Assembly (NCBI RefSeq): GCF_000418325.1
Contig: NC_021658.1
Location: forward strand, 9,872,001 to 9,936,000
Direction of reading: 5' to 3'
Length of the DNA stretch: 64,000 nucleotides
Source: Sorangium cellulosum So0157-2
Lineage (GTDB): Bacteria > Myxococcota_A > Polyangia > Polyangiales > Polyangiaceae
The position numbers and the translations under genes were made by a program. Below the pieces are notes generated by a model, which searched no databases, had not been told where the DNA came from, and saw nothing but the letters and a program-made list of their open reading frames with translations. Of this stretch, positions 43,154-52,200 are shown piece after piece (position 1 is the first letter of the stretch; every line of letters begins with the position of its first letter).

Positions 43154-44314
43154 CTAAAACCGCTCTTCGCTCGCGCGCTCCAGCGCCGCGCGCAGGTAGT
43201 TCTGCGCCCGCAGCGTGTGCGCCCCGTCGGGGTGATGGTCCAGGTGGCTGCGGAAGGCGTCCGCCGACTGCACGAACTTCCCAAGCCGGTAGAGGGCGAT
43301 GCCGCGGGCGAGGTGCCTGGGATACGCCGGATCGAGCGCGGCGAGCTCGTCGATCTTCTTCAGGCGGTAGTGCTCCTCGGCGCGCTGCGCCTCCGCTGCC
43401 CGGAGCGCCGCCGCGGGCGAGCGCGGCCCCGGCTCGCCCGCCTGCGGCTCGAGGCGCGCCGCCGTCTCCGCGGCGGGAGGCGCCGCGAGCTCCTGCGCGC
43501 TCCTCCCGCTGAGCGGGTGCGACAGCAGGAACTTGTACAGCGCGCGCTCCTCGTCGAGCGCCACCCCGAACGGCGCGCGCCGCAGGCCCACGATGGCGTC
43601 CCAGCGCTTCTTGAACAGCGCCCCGAGCGCGGCGCCATCCATGGCGACGCGGCGCGCCTCGCCGCCGCCGCCGCGCGGCCCCGCGCCCCCTGCGCTCAGC
43701 CACGCGTTTCGGCGGAGCAGCCCGGGGAAGTCGCCGCCGAGCTCGCGGAGCTCGTCGGACGCCTCGCCGGTCGCCTCGAAGCGGCGCACCTCGCGGACGA
43801 ACGAGCTCATCTGATAGGCGCGCAGCCGGAGCACCGCCTCGTCCCCCTGGGCGAGCGCGGGGCCGGCGGCCTCGAGCACGCGCTTGCGCGCGGCGAGGAG
43901 CTCCGCCTCGGTGTGATCCGCGTCGGCGTCGACGATCCCGAACGCGCGGATGGCGGAGCCGAGCGCGCGCACCTCGGCGTCGAGCCCGAGCTGCTCGGCC
44001 TCGCGGGCGCGGGCGACGTCCGCGTCCCGCACCCGCGTGAGGGCCCGCGCGTCGGCGAGCGGCAGCGGCACCTCGGCGGGCTCGACCGCGCGCGGCACCG
44101 CGAGGATCGCCGCGGAGCCCGCGATGAAGACGGCCACGAGCCCCGGCTCCCAGCCTTCGAGGTGCCGCCGTAAGCCGCGGCGCTCCGGCGCGCGCGCCTC
44201 GACCCCGCGCGCGGGAACGGGAAGAAGATGAGGAAGCCCACCGGCCGGGCCGCGCGTCGACGGGGCCGAGCGCGGCTCCCGGCGCTTGACAGAGGCGCTC
44301 TCGGCTCGCGACAT
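43154..44314 (-). CDS. Membrane-anchored TPR-like hypothetical protein
   Basis: 386 residues from the ATG at 44314. A basic, Pro-rich cytoplasmic N-terminus of about 55 residues precedes one hydrophobic helix (GLVAVFIAGSAAILAV), so the rest is probably outside the cytoplasm. The C-terminal 80 residues look like TPR units (YRLKKIDELAALDPAYPRHL, RGIALYRLGKFVQSADAFRSHL). The middle holds no motif I know. It is divergent from a PilZ gene. Confidence 0.7.
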   Translation of the reverse strand: MSRAESASVKRREPRSAPSTRGPAGGLPHLLPVPARGVEARAPERRGLRRHLEGWEPGLVAVFIAGSAAILAVPRAVEPAEVPLPLADARALTRVRDADVARAREAEQLGLDAEVRALGSAIRAFGIVDADADHTEAELLAARKRVLEAAGPALAQGDEAVLRLRAYQMSSFVREVRRFEATGEASDELRELGGDFPGLLRRNAWLSAGGAGPRGGGGEARRVAMDGAALGALFKKRWDAIVGLRRAPFGVALDEERALYKFLLSHPLSGRSAQELAAPPAAETAARLEPQAGEPGPRSPAAALRAAEAQRAEEHYRLKKIDELAALDPAYPRHLARGIALYRLGKFVQSADAFRSHLDHHPDGAHTLRAQNYLRAALERASEERF

Positions 44315-44387
44315 TGATCGTCTCCTCCGCGCCTCAGAATACCCCAGGCGGCGACCTCCAGCGCCGCGCACCGAACCAGCGAGGAAC

Positions 44388-44693
44388 GTGCGAGATCACC
44401 GCAAGCACCCGCGCAAGCCCATCGAGCTCTCGATCGCGTTCCGGATCGGCGACGGCCCGCGCATCGACGCGATATGCCGCGACATCAGCCTCGGCGGGAT
44501 GTTCATCGAGACCACCTCGCCGGCTCCCTTCGGGGCGAGCATCGAGGTGCTGCTGTCGCTGGAGGGCCTGAAGCAGGCCGCCGCGATCCCGTCGGTCGTG
44601 CGGTGGACCACCCCCGAGGGGATGGGGGTGCAGTTCGGGGTGATGGGGGCGCGGGAGACCTACGCGCTCACGCAGCTCCTCGGCTCGCTCTGA
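44388..44693 (+). CDS. Stand-alone PilZ-domain protein
   Basis: 101 residues from a GTG at 44388 with GAGGAAC just upstream; a TTG start at 44286 would overlap the divergent gene. VRDHRKHPRKPIELSIAFRI gives the basic RxxxR-like first motif (RKHPRK), and CRDISLGGMFIETTSPAP gives the (D/N)xSxxGG motif. Both halves of the cyclic-di-GMP site look intact, more so than in the other PilZ protein of this window. Its helical end (ETYALTQLLGSL) is typical. It probably relays c-di-GMP to motility or envelope functions. Confidence 0.87.
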   Translation: MRDHRKHPRKPIELSIAFRIGDGPRIDAICRDISLGGMFIETTSPAPFGASIEVLLSLEGLKQAAAIPSVVRWTTPEGMGVQFGVMGARETYALTQLLGSL

Positions 44694-44745
44694 GCCGCCG
44701 CGCGACGCGACGCGCCGCGCTCGTCGCCGCGGGCCGCGGCTGCGC

Positions 44746-46110
44746 TCAGTCCTCGATGATGAAGGGGATGGCGAGGTGCATCGGGCCTCCCGCGAAGCGC
44801 CCCTGGTAGAGGCTCTGGGCGCAGGCCTGCAGCGCAGGCCGGAGCGGCGGGTCGAAGCGCATGGCGGCGACGCTGCCGTCCGGGCGCACGGAGATGCGCA
44901 GCGTCGAGGCGATCGATTTGCGGACCAGGGACGGGCCGCCCGCCGCCTCGCGCGCGAAACAGCTCGACAGCTGCGACTGCACGGAGGCCGGCGTCAGCGC
45001 CGGCGGGGGAGGCGTCGCCTGGGCGTCGGCGACCGGCGCCGCGGCGGCCGGCGCCGACTCGATCGCCGGCGCGGGAGGCGGATCGGCGACCGTCGAGGGC
45101 GGCTCGGCGACCGCCGGGGCAGCGGGCGTGGCGGATGCTGCGGCGGTCTCCTCCACCTGAGCGACGACCACGCGGGCCGCGGCGGCGCCGCTCGCCGTGC
45201 GCACGCCGGCGGTCGCGCCGGCGGTGGGCCGGGGCGGCGCGGGTGGACGCGCCGGCTCCGTCGGGGAGGCGGCGGGCGCGCCGTCCTCCGGCGCGGCGCT
45301 GCCCTCCGGCGCGGCGTTGCCCTCCGGCGCGGCGTTGCCCTCCGGCGCCGGGCGCTGGAGCAGGCGCGCCTCGCGGCCGCCGTCGAGCGAGAAGGTGCCG
45401 CGCGACGGACCGACGAGCAGGTGCGCGGTGGTCGCGCCGCGGTACGCCGCGGGACCGACCGCGACGGTGCCGTGCTCCACGTCGACCTCCACGCGATCCG
45501 CGAGGCGGGTCACGGTGAAGAGCGTGCCGTGCACCGCGACGCGGGTGCCGTCCACCTCGACGGCGAACGCCTCGACGAGGCCCTCCTCGGGCGCGCGCGT
45601 GACGACGTCGGCCCGCACCGCGCCACGCTCGAGCGCGATCACGTGGCCGACGCCCGCCGCGCCGACCGCGCGCACCACGGCGCGGCTGTTCGGCAGCAGC
45701 GTCCAGCGCACCGAGCCGACGTCGGCGAAGGAGATCGCGTGGGCGGCGGTCTCGACGGCGTCGCCGGGCCGGAGGGCGCGGAAGTCCAGATCGTCGGCCG
45801 CCCCGGCGGCCCTCGGCACGTCCGCGAGATCGCGGGCGCGCGGCGGCGTCGACGTCGCCACGACGGGCGGGGCGGAGCGCCCGGCCGCGAGCACCGCGAA
45901 CGCGATGGCCGCCGCGGCCGCCGCGAACGCGAGCGCGCGCCCGAGCGGCGAGCGCCGCGGCGGAGCGGCGCGGCGCACCGGAGCGGGCCGCTCGATCCGC
46001 GCGAACAGCTCGCGCTCGATCTCGTCCCAGCGGGGCTCCGGAGGCTCCTCGGCGCGGAGCAGCCGCTCCATGTGCTCCCGTGCCCGCTCGTACTGCTTTG
46101 CGCCGCTCAC
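44746..46110 (-). CDS. FecR-like membrane regulator with C-terminal AgmX/TonB-C-like domain
   Basis: 454 residues from a GTG at 46110 overlapping the sigma-factor stop (GTGA). An acidic cytoplasmic N-terminus (HMERLLRAEEPPEPRWDEIE) is followed by one helix (LAFAAAAAAIAFAVLAAG, about residues 58-76) and a periplasmic FecR domain (VETAAHAISFADVG, GTRVAVHGTLFTVTRLADRVEVDVEHGTV). A Pro/Ala-rich linker with repeats of PEGNAA comes next, and the end (SCFAREAAGGPSLVRKSIAS, LRISVRPDGSVAAMRFDP) resembles the AgmX/PglI C-terminal domain. It should sense an envelope signal and control its sigma factor. The C-terminal domain is unusual for FecR. Confidence 0.85.
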   Translation of the reverse strand: MSGAKQYERAREHMERLLRAEEPPEPRWDEIERELFARIERPAPVRRAAPPRRSPLGRALAFAAAAAAIAFAVLAAGRSAPPVVATSTPPRARDLADVPRAAGAADDLDFRALRPGDAVETAAHAISFADVGSVRWTLLPNSRAVVRAVGAAGVGHVIALERGAVRADVVTRAPEEGLVEAFAVEVDGTRVAVHGTLFTVTRLADRVEVDVEHGTVAVGPAAYRGATTAHLLVGPSRGTFSLDGGREARLLQRPAPEGNAAPEGNAAPEGSAAPEDGAPAASPTEPARPPAPPRPTAGATAGVRTASGAAAARVVVAQVEETAAASATPAAPAVAEPPSTVADPPPAPAIESAPAAAAPVADAQATPPPPALTPASVQSQLSSCFAREAAGGPSLVRKSIASTLRISVRPDGSVAAMRFDPPLRPALQACAQSLYQGRFAGGPMHLAIPFIIED

Positions 46111-46844
46111 ATGTCCTCCGCGTCGACAGTCGATCCATCCGCCGCGGGATACCGCACGGCGGCGCCTCCCACAGAAACCCGCGCGCGCGCCGCCTCCGGA
46201 CCTGCGCCGTCCGCCTTGTCCGCGCCTCCCTCGGCCAGCTCGGCGGCGAGCTGGGCGAGCGCGGGCTCGGCGCGCATCATCGCCTCGATCTCGCGGCGCG
46301 CATAGAACAGGCGCGTCCGGACGGTCAGGACCGGCGCGCCGACGATCTCCGCGATCTCGGTCGGCGCGATCCCCTCGAGCTCGTGGAGGACGTAGACGAC
46401 CCGCTTCTTCTCGGGGAGGCGCTCCAGCACCCGACGGAATGCGTCAATCCTGCGGGCGCGGGCGGCGTCTTCGTCCGGGAGCATGCCGCGGTCGATCTCG
46501 AGCTCGACGCTGGGCTCGCCCGCGAACACCGGCCGGGAGCGCGCCGCGCGCCGGGCCATCAGCACGGCGTTGACCGTCACCCGGTGGAGCCACGTCGTGA
46601 ACTTCGACTGCCCCCGGAAGTCCCCCAGGCTCCGGTGCACCTGGATGAACACCTCCTGGATGACGTCCTCCGCGTCGGCGGACGGTCCGAGCATCCGGAA
46701 GACGAGCCGCGCGACGTCGCGGCGATAACGGCGGAAAATCTCGGCAAAGGCCGTGGGGTCGCCGCTCTGGAAGCGGCGGATCCACTCGCCCACGTCGTCG
46801 GGCTCGGTCACGGGCGGAAGCCTATCCGCCCCTTCGGCGCTCAT
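46107..46844 (-). CDS. ECF-type RNA polymerase sigma factor
   Basis: 245 residues from the ATG at 46844; an in-frame extension to 47051 is rich in Ala/Arg and not family-like, though it cannot be excluded. Region 2: DPTAFAEIFRRYRRDVARLVFRML, then ADAEDVIQEVFIQVHRSLGDFRG and FTTWLHRVTVNAVLMARR. Region 4: LPEKKRVVYVLHELEGIAPTEIAEIVGAPVLTVRTRLFYARREI. A non-conserved tail of about 50 residues follows. The FecR-like gene overlaps its stop, so the two form a sigma/anti-sigma pair. No iron transport gene adjoins them. Confidence 0.93.
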   Translation of the reverse strand: MSAEGADRLPPVTEPDDVGEWIRRFQSGDPTAFAEIFRRYRRDVARLVFRMLGPSADAEDVIQEVFIQVHRSLGDFRGQSKFTTWLHRVTVNAVLMARRAARSRPVFAGEPSVELEIDRGMLPDEDAARARRIDAFRRVLERLPEKKRVVYVLHELEGIAPTEIAEIVGAPVLTVRTRLFYARREIEAMMRAEPALAQLAAELAEGGADKADGAGPEAARARVSVGGAAVRYPAADGSTVDAEDM

Positions 46845-47200
46845 GGAGCTCGATGGCGAGGCGACCAGCTCCGGACGGCGAGAGAGGTCGTCGCCAGCGG
46901 ACGTCACGTCGAGCGCGACGCGCGCGCCCTCGGCCGCCCGGGCGGGCAGCTCGTCCGCGCGGCCGGCCGGCGCACCCCAGCCGAGGGGGAACAAGAACGA
47001 CCGCGAGAGGTGCGCCCACAACGCCCCCGTCTCGACCTCCACGGTATGCACAAAGCCTCTGATGCGCCCGGCAGCCGGATCATTCAGGCCGCTGCGTGGC
47101 CTCGCGCGCGCGCGCGTGGCGCCACCCCCCGGGCCCGCAGCGGCGCCCGGAAGCGCACAAAAGTTGTTCCTCCGGGCACATTGGCGCGACCTTCCAGCGC
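46845..47200. other. Intergenic region upstream of the ECF sigma factor
   Basis: 356 bp. The left 207 bp could be an N-terminal extension of the sigma factor; otherwise I see no gene, repeat or clear promoter in it. Confidence 0.4.
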
Positions 47201-47287
47201 ATGATCATCATCGCCGTGTCGCTGACCGTGGCCCTCGTGGCCGCCGACCTGCTCGAGCTGGGCTCCCGCCGCCGCGATCGCGTGTAG
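47201..47287 (+). CDS. Possible 28-residue membrane microprotein
   Basis: A short frame starting ATG at 47201 that encodes a hydrophobic helix (MIIIAVSLTVALVAADLLEL) followed by a charged GSRRRDRV tail. Nearly every third base is G or C, as in real genes here. No strong ribosome binding site; an upstream start at 47096 would add 35 unconvincing residues. It may be chance. Confidence 0.3.
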   Translation: MIIIAVSLTVALVAADLLELGSRRRDRV

Positions 47288-47321
47288 CGACCGGCGTCAG
47301 GCCCTGACCAACAAAAAGGTG

Positions 47322-47370
47322 CCCGACTTGAGCCCGCTCCGGCCTGGGGCCGACGTGCGCTCAAGCCGGG
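47322..47370 (-). terminator. Rho-independent terminator for the 47410-47796 gene
   Basis: CCCGACTTGAGC and GCTCAAGCCGGG pair with one mismatch, 40 bp past the stop of the minus-strand gene. On that strand the hairpin is followed by CACCTTTTTGTT, a genuine T run, rare in this window. Confidence 0.7.
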
Positions 47371-47409
47371 CGGCGAAAGAGCCGTAGGGGTCCGGACCGT
47401 CCGGGAGGA

Positions 47410-47796
47410 TCAGCCCGCGGCTTCGGCGCCTTCCGCCGCGGCGCCACCCTTCTTCGGCAGGTCGAAGAGCGCCGACAGCGCGACCTTCTCCTGCTTCTTC
47501 TGCTCCAGGATGCGGTTGACCGCGCGCAGCAGGCGCGTCTTCGCGGGGCCGCTGATCGGCTTGCCCTGCAACGCGGCGCTCAGCGTGCGGTCGGTCACCG
47601 GGCGGCCGCTGCGCGGCTTCTTCGCGCCGGCGGCCTCCTTCTTCTTCGCGGCATCCTCGCTGCCGCGCGCCAGCCGCTTGGTCAGGCGGATCGCCCGATC
47701 CTCGGGCTGCAGCCGCTCGATCTTGACCGACGCCGCGAGGATGCGGCGGGGGTCGATCTTCTTTTCCTTCAAGAAATCTTCGATCTTGGTGCCCAT
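47410..47796 (-). CDS. Conserved-looking hypothetical basic protein
   Basis: 128 residues from the ATG at 47796 (MGTKIEDFLKEKKIDPRRIL). It is rich in Lys, Arg and Ala, all helical, with a low-complexity centre (DAAKKKEAAGAKKPRSGRP) and a helical end (TRLLRAVNRILEQKKQEKVAL). A nucleic-acid-binding or ribosome-associated role would fit the charge but is a guess. Not recognised. It is divergent from the nucleoside phosphorylase gene and followed by a proper terminator. Confidence 0.65.
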   Translation of the reverse strand: MGTKIEDFLKEKKIDPRRILAASVKIERLQPEDRAIRLTKRLARGSEDAAKKKEAAGAKKPRSGRPVTDRTLSAALQGKPISGPAKTRLLRAVNRILEQKKQEKVALSALFDLPKKGGAAAEGAEAAG

Positions 47797-47897
47797 CGTC
47801 GTCACTTGCCCCGAAAGGGCGGCGACCCTATCACGGGCGATGTCGCTGTGCATCTGCGACGTTTACCCTTTGCGTCGCCCTGGGGTAGCTTGTCGCG

Positions 47898-48749
47898 ATG
47901 ACCCTCCTGGCCGAGCTCGACGAAGCCGCACGCGTCATTCGCCAACGAATTTCGGCACTTCCGAGCGTCGGTGTGGTGCTGGGCTCCGGGCTCGGGGGCT
48001 GGGGCGACGAGCTCTCCGGGCTCGTGAAGGTCCCCTACGCCGAAATCCCCGGCATGCCCCGGCCCGCCGTCGAGGGGCACGCCGGCTTTCTCTGCGCCGG
48101 GCGCGTCGGGGACGTGCCGGTCGCCTGCCTGCAGGGCCGCGCGCACCTCTACGAAGGGCACCCGCCGGCGAAGGCCGTGTTCGGCGTGCGCATGCTCGCG
48201 CGGCTCGGCTGCCGCGCCGTGCTCCTGACGAACGCGGCCGGCGGCATCAACCCCGGCTTCGGTGCCGGCGATCTCATGCTGCTCACCGATCACCTGAACC
48301 TGATGGGGACGAACCCGCTCGTCGGGCCGAACGATGACGCCCTCGGCAAGCGCTTCCCCGACATGACCTACGCGCACGATCCCCGGCTGCTCGATCTCGC
48401 GCGGGCGGCGGCGAGCGACGCCGGCGTCCCGCTGCGCGAGGGCGTCTACGCCGGGCTGCTCGGGCCGACGTACGAGACGCCGGCGGAGATCCGGATGCTG
48501 CGCACGCTCGGGGCAGACGCGGTCGGGATGAGCACCGTCCCGGAGATCATCGCGCTCCGGCACATGGGCGTGCCGGCCGCGGCCATCTCGTGCATCACGA
48601 ACCTCGCGGCGGGCCTGACCCAGCGCGAGCTCGATCACAAGGAGGTCGAGGAGACCGCCCGGAGGGCGCGCGCCCGGTTCACGGCGCTGCTCTCGGCGTG
48701 GGTCCGCCGCGTCGGCGCCGGGGCCGCGGCCGGGAGCGCGGCGTCGTGA
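47898..48749 (+). CDS. punA: Purine nucleoside phosphorylase (PNP/MTAP superfamily)
   Basis: 283 residues. Phosphate-binding GVVLGSGLGGWGDEL near residue 25, LQGRAHLYEGH near residue 80, LLTNAAGGINPGFGAGDLML near residue 113, and LGPTYETPAEIRMLRTLGADAVGMSTVPE, the purine-site segment with its conserved Glu and Met, all fit trimeric class II PNPs. It cleaves inosine or guanosine with phosphate to base and ribose 1-phosphate. The gene overlaps the cytidine deaminase start (GTGA), giving a two-gene nucleoside salvage operon. Confidence 0.95.
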   Translation: MTLLAELDEAARVIRQRISALPSVGVVLGSGLGGWGDELSGLVKVPYAEIPGMPRPAVEGHAGFLCAGRVGDVPVACLQGRAHLYEGHPPAKAVFGVRMLARLGCRAVLLTNAAGGINPGFGAGDLMLLTDHLNLMGTNPLVGPNDDALGKRFPDMTYAHDPRLLDLARAAASDAGVPLREGVYAGLLGPTYETPAEIRMLRTLGADAVGMSTVPEIIALRHMGVPAAAISCITNLAAGLTQRELDHKEVEETARRARARFTALLSAWVRRVGAGAAAGSAAS

Positions 48750-49207
48750 GCCGCGCCCCGCAGGACGCCGGCGAGGCGCCCGCCGCGGCCGAGGCTGCGC
48801 CGGCGATCGACTGGGACGCGCTCGACCGGGCGGCGCTCGCCGTCCGGGAGCGCGCGCACGCGCCGTACTCGGGCTACTGGGTGGGCGCGGCGATCCTCGT
48901 GCGATCCGGCCGCGTGTTCGCCGGCTGCAACGTCGAGAACGCCTCGTACGGGCTCGCCATCTGCGCCGAGCGCTCGGCCATCGTGCAGATGGTCGCGGCC
49001 GGCGAGCGCGACCCGATCGCGCTCACCGTCGCCACCAGCGGGCCCGTCCTCGGCAGCCCGTGCGGCATGTGCCGGCAGACCCTCGCCGAGTTCGCCGCCG
49101 ATCTCCCGATCCGCCTCATCGCCGCCGACGGCGGCGCGCCGCCCCGGCTCACCTCGCTGGCAGCGCTCCTGCCCGAGGCGTTCGGGGCGGCCGCGCTCTC
49201 GCGCTGA
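48746..49207 (+). CDS. cdd: Cytidine deaminase
   Basis: 153 residues from a GTG at 48746 overlapping the previous stop. APYSGYWVGAAILVRSG, GCNVENASYGLAICAERSAI and GSPCGMCRQTLAEF contain the catalytic Cys-Ala-Glu and the PCxxC zinc ligands of homotetrameric cytidine deaminases. It converts cytidine and deoxycytidine to the uridine forms. An Ala-rich extension of about 20 residues precedes the core, so a later start is possible. Translational coupling to punA means purine and pyrimidine salvage are made together. Confidence 0.95.
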   Translation: MSRAPQDAGEAPAAAEAAPAIDWDALDRAALAVRERAHAPYSGYWVGAAILVRSGRVFAGCNVENASYGLAICAERSAIVQMVAAGERDPIALTVATSGPVLGSPCGMCRQTLAEFAADLPIRLIAADGGAPPRLTSLAALLPEAFGAAALSR

Positions 49208-49246
49208 TCGCCCCGCGCGCCGCCCCCGCCGGCGAGCGCCGCCGGC

Positions 49247-52200
49247 TCACTCGACCGACAGCACCTCGTTCTGCTCGATCTGCGACAGCGCGGAGGCGAG
49301 CGCCTCCCGCGCGCGCTCCAGCGAGGCGCGGTCCTCGCCCCATTTCGAGCGCGCCTTCTGCAGGCGGGCTCGCTCGACGGCGAGCTGCTCCGCGAGCTGC
49401 TCGCCCTGCGTCCTCAGCGTGTCGCGCTCCTCGGTCCGGTGCGAGAGCTGCGCGCCGAGCTCGCTCTCCCGCTGCTCGGCCTCGGCGAGCCGGCCCTGGA
49501 GCGCCTCGACGTCGCGCGCCCGGTCGGCGAGCTCGCCCTGCAGGCGATCGCGCTCCCCGGTGCGGGCCGAGAGCTCGCCCGCGCGCTGCTCCAGCTGCTG
49601 CTCGAGATCGTGCGCCCGGCCCTCGAGGTGCGCCACCTGGTTGCGCGCCTGCCCCAGCTCGGTGGAGAGCCCGCGGGCGATCTCGTCCAGCTCGTGCTTC
49701 TGCGCCGCCCACGCGGCCTCGCGCTCGGCGATCTCGGCCTCGTGCGTCCCGCGGAGATCGGCGAGCGCCTGCGCGTGCGCCGCCTCGATCTGCGCCTGCC
49801 GCTCGGCGGCGCGCGCCTCGAGGTCGGCCACCCGCGCCGCATGCGCCTGCTCGGCGGCGCGCACGGCCTGCTCGCGCTCGTCGACGAGCTCGCGCTCTCG
49901 CGCCGCGAGCCGCGCCGCGAAGTCCTCCCGCGCCGCCTCGAGCGCCCGCGCGTGCTCGTTCGCCTGCCCCTCGACGGCGGCCGCGTGCTCGGTCCGCAGC
50001 GCCTCCAGCGCGGCCGCGTGCTCGCGATCGCGCCGCTCCCTGTCGTCCGCGTGCTCGCGCCGCAGCGTCTCCAGCGCGGTCGCGTGCTCGCCCCGCAGCG
50101 CCTCGACGGCGGTCGCGTGCTCGGTCCGCAGCGCCTCCAGCGCGGCCGCGTGCTCGCCCCGCAGCGCCTCGACGGCGGTCGCGTGCTCGCCCTGCTGCCG
50201 CTCGAGCGCGGCGACCTGCTCGGCCCGCGCCCCCTGCAGCGCGGCCGCGTGCTCCGCGCTCGTGCGCTCGACGGCGGCCGCGTGCTCGGCGCTCAGCCGC
50301 TCGACGGCGGCCGCGTGCTCGGCGCGCGCCGCGTCCAGCGCCGCGGCGCGCTCCCGGTCGCGCCGCTCGGTCTCGTCCGCGTGCTCGCGCCGGAGCGCCT
50401 CGACGGCGGCCTCGTGCTCTCGCTGCGACGTCGCGACCGCCGCGTCGTGCTCCGCCCTCTGCCGGTCCAGCGCCGTGGCGTGCTCCGCCCTCACGCCATC
50501 CATCGCCGCGGCATGCTCGACCCTGAGCCGATCGACGGCGGCGGCGTGCTCCGCCCTCAGGCCGTCCGTGGCAGCGGCGTGCTCCGCCCTCAGGCCGTCC
50601 GCCACCGCCGCGTGCTCGGCCTTCGCCCGCTCGAGCGCCGCCGCGTGCTCGCCGGCCAGCTTGTCGATGGCCGCCGCGTGCTCGCCGGCCAGCCTGTCGG
50701 CGGCCGCGCGGTGCTCCGCGGCCTGCTGCTCCACGCGGGCGGCGTGCTCGGCGCTCAGCCGCTCGACCTCCGCCCGGTGCGCCGCGGCCGCCTGCTCGAA
50801 GCGCTCCCGCTCCGCCTGCGCGGTCTCCTCGATCTCGCGCCGCGCCGACGCCTCGACGGCGGCGATCGCCTGCGCCCTCTCGTCCGCCGCGGAGCGCAGC
50901 CCCTCCGTGTGCGCGGCCTCCGCGTCCATCAGCGCTTGCCGGGCCGCCGACAGCTCCGCGTCGCGGCCGGCGATCTGCGCCTGCAGCTTCTCGGCGCGCG
51001 CCCTGAAGTCGTCGGCGCGCTTCGCGGCGAGCTCCTTGTCCGCGCGCAGCGACGCCACCTGCGCGTCGAGGTCCTCGCTCGCGCGCTCGAGCTCCAGGAT
51101 CTTGTCGACCTGGTCGGCCTTCTCGCGCTCGAGCGACAGCGCCTGATCCCGGAGCTCCAGGAGCTCCTTGTCCTTGCGCGACATCTGGTCGCGGAGCGCG
51201 AGGATCTCCTTGTCTTTCTTGTTCAGCGCCTCGCGCAGATCGAGGAACTCGCGGCTCGACACGCCGCCGGGCCTGGAGGGGCTGCCGCCGGTCGCGGCCT
51301 TCGCCCTGAGCTCCTCGAGCTCGCGCCGCAGGCGGGCCGCCTCCTGGCTGCCGTCGTTCGCCGAGGAGAGCTCGCCCTCGAGGCGGAGCGACGTGGCGCG
51401 CGCGGAGGCCACCTCCTTGGTGAGGCGGACGATCTCGTCCTTGGACCGGTCCAGCTCGGCACGCAGGCGCTCGATCTCGCCGGCGTCGGCGTCGGCTCGC
51501 GGCGCCGGCGGCGCAGGGGTCAGCCTGCCGCGCTCGGAGACAGGCGCGCGGTAGGCGCCCCCGCGCTCGGAGACAGGCGCGCGGTAGGCGGCCACGGGCG
51601 ACGAGCTCACCGGCGGCGGCGCCGAGGCCGGCAACGGCGTGCTGGTGGACGCCGGCGTCCGCGTCGACGGCGCGGCCGAGGGCGTCCGCGTCGACGGCGC
51701 GACCGAGGGCCTGACGTCGGTCCGCTCCTCCTCTTCGTCGCGGATCAACCGGGTGAACGCGCCGCCGATGAACTCCTCGATGTCCTCGTCCGATTTGCCG
51801 GAATTCGACCTCACCGCGGGCGCCTGCGGCGGCTTCGTCGGCCCTGGCGCCCGCGCGCGATCCTGCGCGGCGGCGGCGGGCGGCGGCGGCGCGGCGGACG
51901 GCGGCCTCGGCGCGGCGGGCGGCGGCGGCGCGACGCTCGCGGGCGTGCCGTTCGAGGACACCGCCGCGGTGATGATCGTGGGATCGCCCGAGTCCTCGTC
52001 GATGTCGGCCTCGAGCACCTCGGCCTCGTCGATCATGATCGGATCGGCCTCGGCCTCGTCGCCGTCGAGCGGGACGTAGTTGCGGATGTGCTCGAGGAGC
52101 TCGCCGAACGCGATCGGCTTGTGGATGTAGTCCTCCGCGCGCGTCCTGAGCTTGCGGTGCTGCTCGAACGTCTCCTCGCTCGACTCGCTCGACATGATGA

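Noticed and set aside
44286..44390. Longer PilZ protein starting at TTG 44286
   Set aside because: The extension overlaps the start of the divergent gene and is not PilZ-like; the GTG at 44388 follows GAGGAAC.
46845..47051. 69-residue N-terminal extension of the ECF sigma factor
   Set aside because: Composition unlike sigma factors and no similarity to region 1; the ATG at 46844 gives a normal length. Cannot be excluded fully.
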